In this document: positions 13,082 to 14,611 of the stretch, one piece after another | Position numbering within the stretch: position 1 is the first letter of the stretch | Layout: each line of letters opens with the position of its first letter | Origin: JAHIVN01 sp018816645 | Lineage (GTDB): Bacteria > Patescibacteriota > Dojkabacteria > JAHIVN01 | NCBI GenBank assembly: GCA_043816305.1 | Contig: JBDRHZ010000004.1 | Span: 1-14,611 of the forward strand | Reading direction: 5' to 3' | Length of the DNA stretch: 14,611 nt | The notes under the pieces: generated by a model | Databases searched by the model: none | What the model saw: the letters and a program-made list of their open reading frames with translations, nothing else | Told to the model about the DNA's origin: nothing | Program-made: the position numbers and the translations under genes

Positions 13082-13099
13082 CCTGCCTGCGGAGGCAGG
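13082..13099. repeat. GC-rich hairpin
   Basis: CCTGCCT (13082-13088), loop GCGG, AGGCAGG (13093-13099). It is a short GC-rich palindrome, similar in kind to those at 11112-11252, 24 bp before the glycosylase promoter. Confidence 0.5.
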
Positions 13100-13122
13100 G
13101 TGGGGTCACCATCCCACTCAAT

Positions 13123-13151
13123 TTGCCACATCAAACAACTCACACTATAAT
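13123..13151 (+). promoter_or_regulatory. Promoter of the DNA glycosylase gene, leaderless type
   Basis: TTGCCA at 13123-13128, a 17-bp spacer and TATAAT at 13146-13151 lie seven bases before the ATG at 13159. A reading frame could be extended upstream to a TTG at 13123, but that TTG is the -35 box itself, which fixes the start at 13159. Confidence 0.65.
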
Positions 13152-13158
13152 TCTCTCT

Positions 13159-13671
13159 ATGCTTGAAACTCATCCATTCAAAAACTTTGTTCCGCGAAAT
13201 GTGAAGTATCTTCTTCTTGGAAGCTTTACTTCTAAAACCGTTACCACAGATTCAAATTATGACTGGTACTACTGTAGCAGCAGAAATCAGTTCTGGCCAA
13301 TTATCGAAGAAGTTTATGATATTCGTCTTGCGACAACTGCCGCGAAGAAAAAATTCTTACGAAATCTTGGAATCGGAGTCGCCGATATCATTCGTCAGTG
13401 CGAGAGAAGTGCCGGCAACAGTCTTGATGCAAATCTGACTGGGATAGTTTACAATCCGAGACTAAGAACTATTCTCACTCGGAAACCTATAAGCAAAATC
13501 TTTTTTACCAGCCGATTTGTAGAAAAGCTATATCGGAAAGTTTTTGGTGATTTAGTGGAAGAACTAACTAGCATTGAACTGATGACTTTGCCTTCTCCGT
13601 CACCGCGTTATGCAACGATGACTAGATCAGAAAAAGTGGAGAGGTATAAACAACTATTACCGTATCTCTAG
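13159..13671 (+). CDS. Uracil/hypoxanthine-DNA glycosylase (UDG family 6-like)
   Basis: The 170-residue protein resembles the small uracil-DNA glycosylase superfamily members called Mug-like or DNA-deoxyinosine glycosylases. Motif 1 is YLLLGSFTSKTVT followed by YYCSSRNQFW, where the asparagine before QFW is the family's likely catalytic residue. Motif 2 is LPSPSPRYATMT. A middle segment, GIGVADIIRQCERSAGNSLDANL, fits the fold. It would remove deaminated bases (hypoxanthine or uracil) from DNA as the first step of base-excision repair. The family usually has P in GSFP; here it is T. The start at ATG 13159 is set by the promoter just upstream. It converges with the coiled-coil gene at 21 bp. 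Confidence 0.8.
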   Translation: MLETHPFKNFVPRNVKYLLLGSFTSKTVTTDSNYDWYYCSSRNQFWPIIEEVYDIRLATTAAKKKFLRNLGIGVADIIRQCERSAGNSLDANLTGIVYNPRLRTILTRKPISKIFFTSRFVEKLYRKVFGDLVEELTSIELMTLPSPSPRYATMTRSEKVERYKQLLPYL

Positions 13672-13692
13672 TGCTATTGTTAACGTAACTTT

Positions 13693-14358
13693 CTATATGT
13701 TTTTGTTTATCCCGCTGACTACTGCATCCAAGATGTTCATGAATCGAAGCACCTGATCAAGCTCGGTGTTATTCCATGCAGTATCTACTGCAGAGACAAG
13801 ATCATTATCGCCAGTTGCCTGGGCCTTTTGCCGTGCCAATTGATACTCAGCATCAGTTAGATTAATGAAACCGCCATGTGTATTTACAACATCAACTACA
13901 TATTTGAGGAAAACGTTGTATGCAGATATCTTTGCCTGCTTCTGTTCATACGTATCTACTTCCGCATTTAGATCCTTTTTATCCTCCTTGAGATCAGCAT
14001 TCTTGTCTGTCAGTTCTTTCTTGTCTTCCTCTAGCTTATCATTCTCTTCTTCAAGCGTCGTTATTTCGGTCTCATAACCCTCTATGGTTTCGGTATAATT
14101 TGAATACTTATCAAGTTCTGTCTGCAGCGATGAATTATCTGATGACAGTTTGTTGTAATCACTTCTTTTATCAAGATATAGATATACTGCTACAGCCGAA
14201 ACTGCAAATAGAAGAAAACAAACGGGAAGACAAAATAGTAGCTGTGGCATTTTTTTCTTTTCTTTCTTTGGTTCAGGCTTTTCTTCCCCTGTCTTTGGAT
14301 ATGGAGTAGTCTCTGATTCGGGAGACTCGGTTTCTGGGGGAGCATTTTGTTCGCTCAT
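13693..14358 (-). CDS. Membrane-anchored coiled-coil protein, unknown function
   Basis: I do not recognise this 221-residue protein. It has an acidic, Pro/Glu/Lys-rich cytoplasmic N-terminus (1-37), one membrane helix (about 39-62), a long charged coiled coil (about 66-141) with heptad-like Leu/Ile spacing in TLEEENDKLEEDKKEL, and a compact C-terminal part (142-221) rich in aromatic and small residues. The basic residues on the N-terminal side suggest N-in topology, placing the coiled coil and C-terminal domain outside. A structural or surface role is plausible but unproven. A weak -10 (TATCTT, minus strand, 14365-14370) lies six bases before the ATG. Confidence 0.75.
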   Translation of the reverse strand: MSEQNAPPETESPESETTPYPKTGEEKPEPKKEKKKMPQLLFCLPVCFLLFAVSAVAVYLYLDKRSDYNKLSSDNSSLQTELDKYSNYTETIEGYETEITTLEEENDKLEEDKKELTDKNADLKEDKKDLNAEVDTYEQKQAKISAYNVFLKYVVDVVNTHGGFINLTDAEYQLARQKAQATGDNDLVSAVDTAWNNTELDQVLRFMNILDAVVSGINKNI

Positions 14359-14436
14359 GATATGAAGATAGAAAGTAAGAATTTAGTTAGATAACTATTA
14401 TTAGTGTACAAGGATTCTAGGGAGGTGTAAAGGGAT

Positions 14437-14463
14437 TGTATAGGTTGGGTACATGTTACGAAT
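14437..14463. repeat. Terminal repeat of the right-edge IS
   Basis: TGTATAGG begins the element, followed by a core GTACATGTTACGAAT. 25 of 27 bases match the scar at 2658-2684. The transposase stop codon (14456-14458) lies inside this repeat, as in other compact ISs. The other end is outside the window. Confidence 0.65.
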
Positions 14464-14611
14464 TCGGGTAGTTATCAAGTAACATCATATATTGTTCCAT
14501 TGGTGTTTTCAAATCTAGACTATGATGAGGTCTTTCTTCATTGTATACTTTAACGAAATCATCTAATCGTTCTTGCTGTTTTTTCATGCTGATCTCTAAT
14601 CCTTCAAAATA
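14456..14611 (-). CDS. IS3/IS481-like integrase-core transposase, C-terminal 51 residues
   Basis: The minus strand is open from the window edge to a TAA at 14456-14458. It reads SMKKQQERLDDFVKVYNEE, then RPHHSLDLKTPMEQY and a short hydrophobic tail. The YNEERPHHSL-x2-KTP phrase is the end of the DDE integrase core of IS3 and IS481 family transposases; which of the two cannot be settled without the N-terminus. The catalytic residues are outside the window. Confidence 0.85.
   Translation of the reverse strand, partial: YFEGLEISMKKQQERLDDFVKVYNEERPHHSLDLKTPMEQYMMLLDNYPNS

Noticed and set aside
13123..13158. N-terminal extension of the DNA glycosylase from a TTG
   Set aside because: The TTG and the following codons coincide with a -35/-10 promoter, and the family similarity begins at the ATG at 13159.

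Overview
The window looks like a piece of a low-GC bacterial chromosome, most likely from a candidate phyla radiation (Patescibacteria) lineage. This is inferred from gene content, not from a marker-gene comparison. The hints are a NusA with a long Lys/Glu-rich tail followed directly by a YlxR protein and with no rimP or infB beside it, the apparent lack of Shine-Dalgarno motifs before almost every gene, several genes whose -10 box sits 5-10 nt before the ATG, many GC-rich hairpins in AT-rich spacers, and compact unlinked accessory genes.

Layout. 1-1280 is one end of an ISNCY-type insertion sequence: a minus-strand DDE transposase running off the left edge, and two tandem copies of a 21-bp terminal motif. 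A consensus promoter next to this end reads into an EamA-type transporter (1485-2357), which converges with a small [4Fe-4S] ferredoxin gene. 2585-3031 has no gene. It holds a scar of a second IS type and a cluster of hairpins with a possible pseudoknot. 3032-5759 (minus) is a tightly packed cell-envelope operon: a FemAB-like aminoacyltransferase, a small membrane protein, and a WecA/MraY-like membrane protein that lacks two aspartates expected in its family.

5760-9428 (plus) is the core region. nusA sits behind a promoter and a leader terminator and is followed by ylxR. A second promoter with a 161-nt leader precedes a RimK-like ATP-grasp gene and a CarD/CdnL-type RNA polymerase-binding protein that has no tryptophan. 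The theme is transcription control.

9429-14436 is looser and accessory in character: a broken small membrane-protein gene, an alpha/beta hydrolase, an array of hairpins with a truncated GIY-YIG gene, tRNA-Glu(CUC), a GrpB-like nucleotidyltransferase, a nitrilase-family hydrolase, a family-6-like uracil/hypoxanthine-DNA glycosylase and a membrane-anchored coiled-coil protein. The right edge enters a second IS (14437 onward, minus strand), whose end is the same as the scar at 2658. I found no CRISPR array, no defence cassette and no complete novel system. The best leads are the leaderless-type gene starts, the structured element at 2796-2924, the degenerate WecA-like protein, the nusA leader and the tryptophan-less CarD.
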